Assembly (NCBI RefSeq): GCF_014646075.1
Contig: NZ_BMMT01000001.1
Span: 186,001 to 250,000 of the forward strand
Origin: Saccharopolyspora thermophila
Lineage (GTDB): Bacteria; Actinomycetota; Actinomycetes; Mycobacteriales; Pseudonocardiaceae
Direction: 5' to 3'
Length of the DNA stretch: 64,000 nt
Made by a program: the position numbers and the translations under genes. The notes below the pieces were generated by a model that was not told the origin of the DNA, did not search any database, and was given only the letters and a program-made list of their open reading frames with translations. Each line of letters opens with the position of its first letter. Positions within the stretch are counted from its first letter, which is position 1. Below, one piece after another: positions 63,845 through 64,000 of this stretch.

Positions 63845-64000
63845 GCGAAAACCCTTTCCTGAGCGGATAATCGAGAGGTCAGCGCCGAATGTGGCGCGTT
63901 GGGACCAGATTCCCGAACGCCGGATCGAAACGCCAGCGAATTAGCTGGATACAGCCCGACCGGGTGGATTTTGCCGCGCGGCGACGGGTGCGGTGCAGCC

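Overview
The window is high-GC actinobacterial chromosome, most likely from the Pseudonocardiaceae (Saccharopolyspora/Amycolatopsis-like). Supporting signs are GTG starts, 4-nt ATGA/GTGA gene overlaps, SepH, an XRE/DUF397 pair, EspG-PE/PPE-like genes, DUF2530/2537/2771/3027/3558/4232 families, and a gene order that follows the moaD2-to-gltA2 stretch of Mycobacterium tuberculosis (Rv0868c-Rv0896, from memory). No rRNA, tRNA, CRISPR array, insertion sequence or prophage was recognised.

Layout. 1-5.4 kb: molybdenum cofactor genes (moaD partial, moaA) and a regulator-modABC-HAD phosphatase operon for molybdate uptake. 5.4-8.5 kb: R2-like ligand-binding oxidase, a HAD phosphatase, a small membrane protein and CspB. 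8.5-15.6 kb: DUF2771 lipoprotein and MFS protein, glutaminyl cyclase lipoprotein, DUF3027 protein and a 991-residue sacsin-like GHKL ATPase. 15.5-17.3 kb: XRE/DUF397 regulator pair and two tiny zinc-finger proteins. 17.4-22.2 kb: anchored beta-propeller protein and an orphan type VII secretion accessory locus (PPE-like, DUF3558 lipoprotein, PE-like, EspG). 22.2-29 kb: DUF2530, purine permease, MarR and MFS exporter, Fe/Mn superoxide dismutase with a Nur-like box, glutamate-cysteine ligase-family protein, and a decayed aldo/keto reductase. 29-44 kb: core block with TrmH-like methyltransferase, DUF2537, SepH, SerC, two citrate synthases, PdxH, transporters, aldose epimerase, acyl-CoA dehydrogenase/TetR and a sugar kinase. 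44-48 kb: GlpD, TetR and a flavoprotein related to alkyl-DHAP synthase. 48-54 kb: a five-gene cassette around an FtsK/SpoIIIE ATPase with tiny helical proteins. 54-64 kb: PRC-barrel protein, monoacylglycerol lipase-like hydrolase, DUF4232 lipoprotein, leaderless-secretion GH25/LysM lysozyme, CopD-like protein, a membrane transporter-glycosyltransferase-hydrolase-glycosyltransferase operon, and a secreted I36 protease inhibitor.

The most unusual parts are the FtsK cassette (48920-53738), the orphan EspG/PE/PPE-like locus, and several well-formed DNA palindromes that look like operators: an IdeR/DtxR-like iron box at 25959-25977, a Nur-like box at 26915-26931, a shared TTTGTCCGAT half-site in front of MarR and the MFS gene, a 9+9 bp palindrome in front of the 35.7-kb MFS gene, and AGTACTGT repeats between fadE and tetR. 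All functional statements come from reading the sequence and recalled family knowledge; no database search was run.
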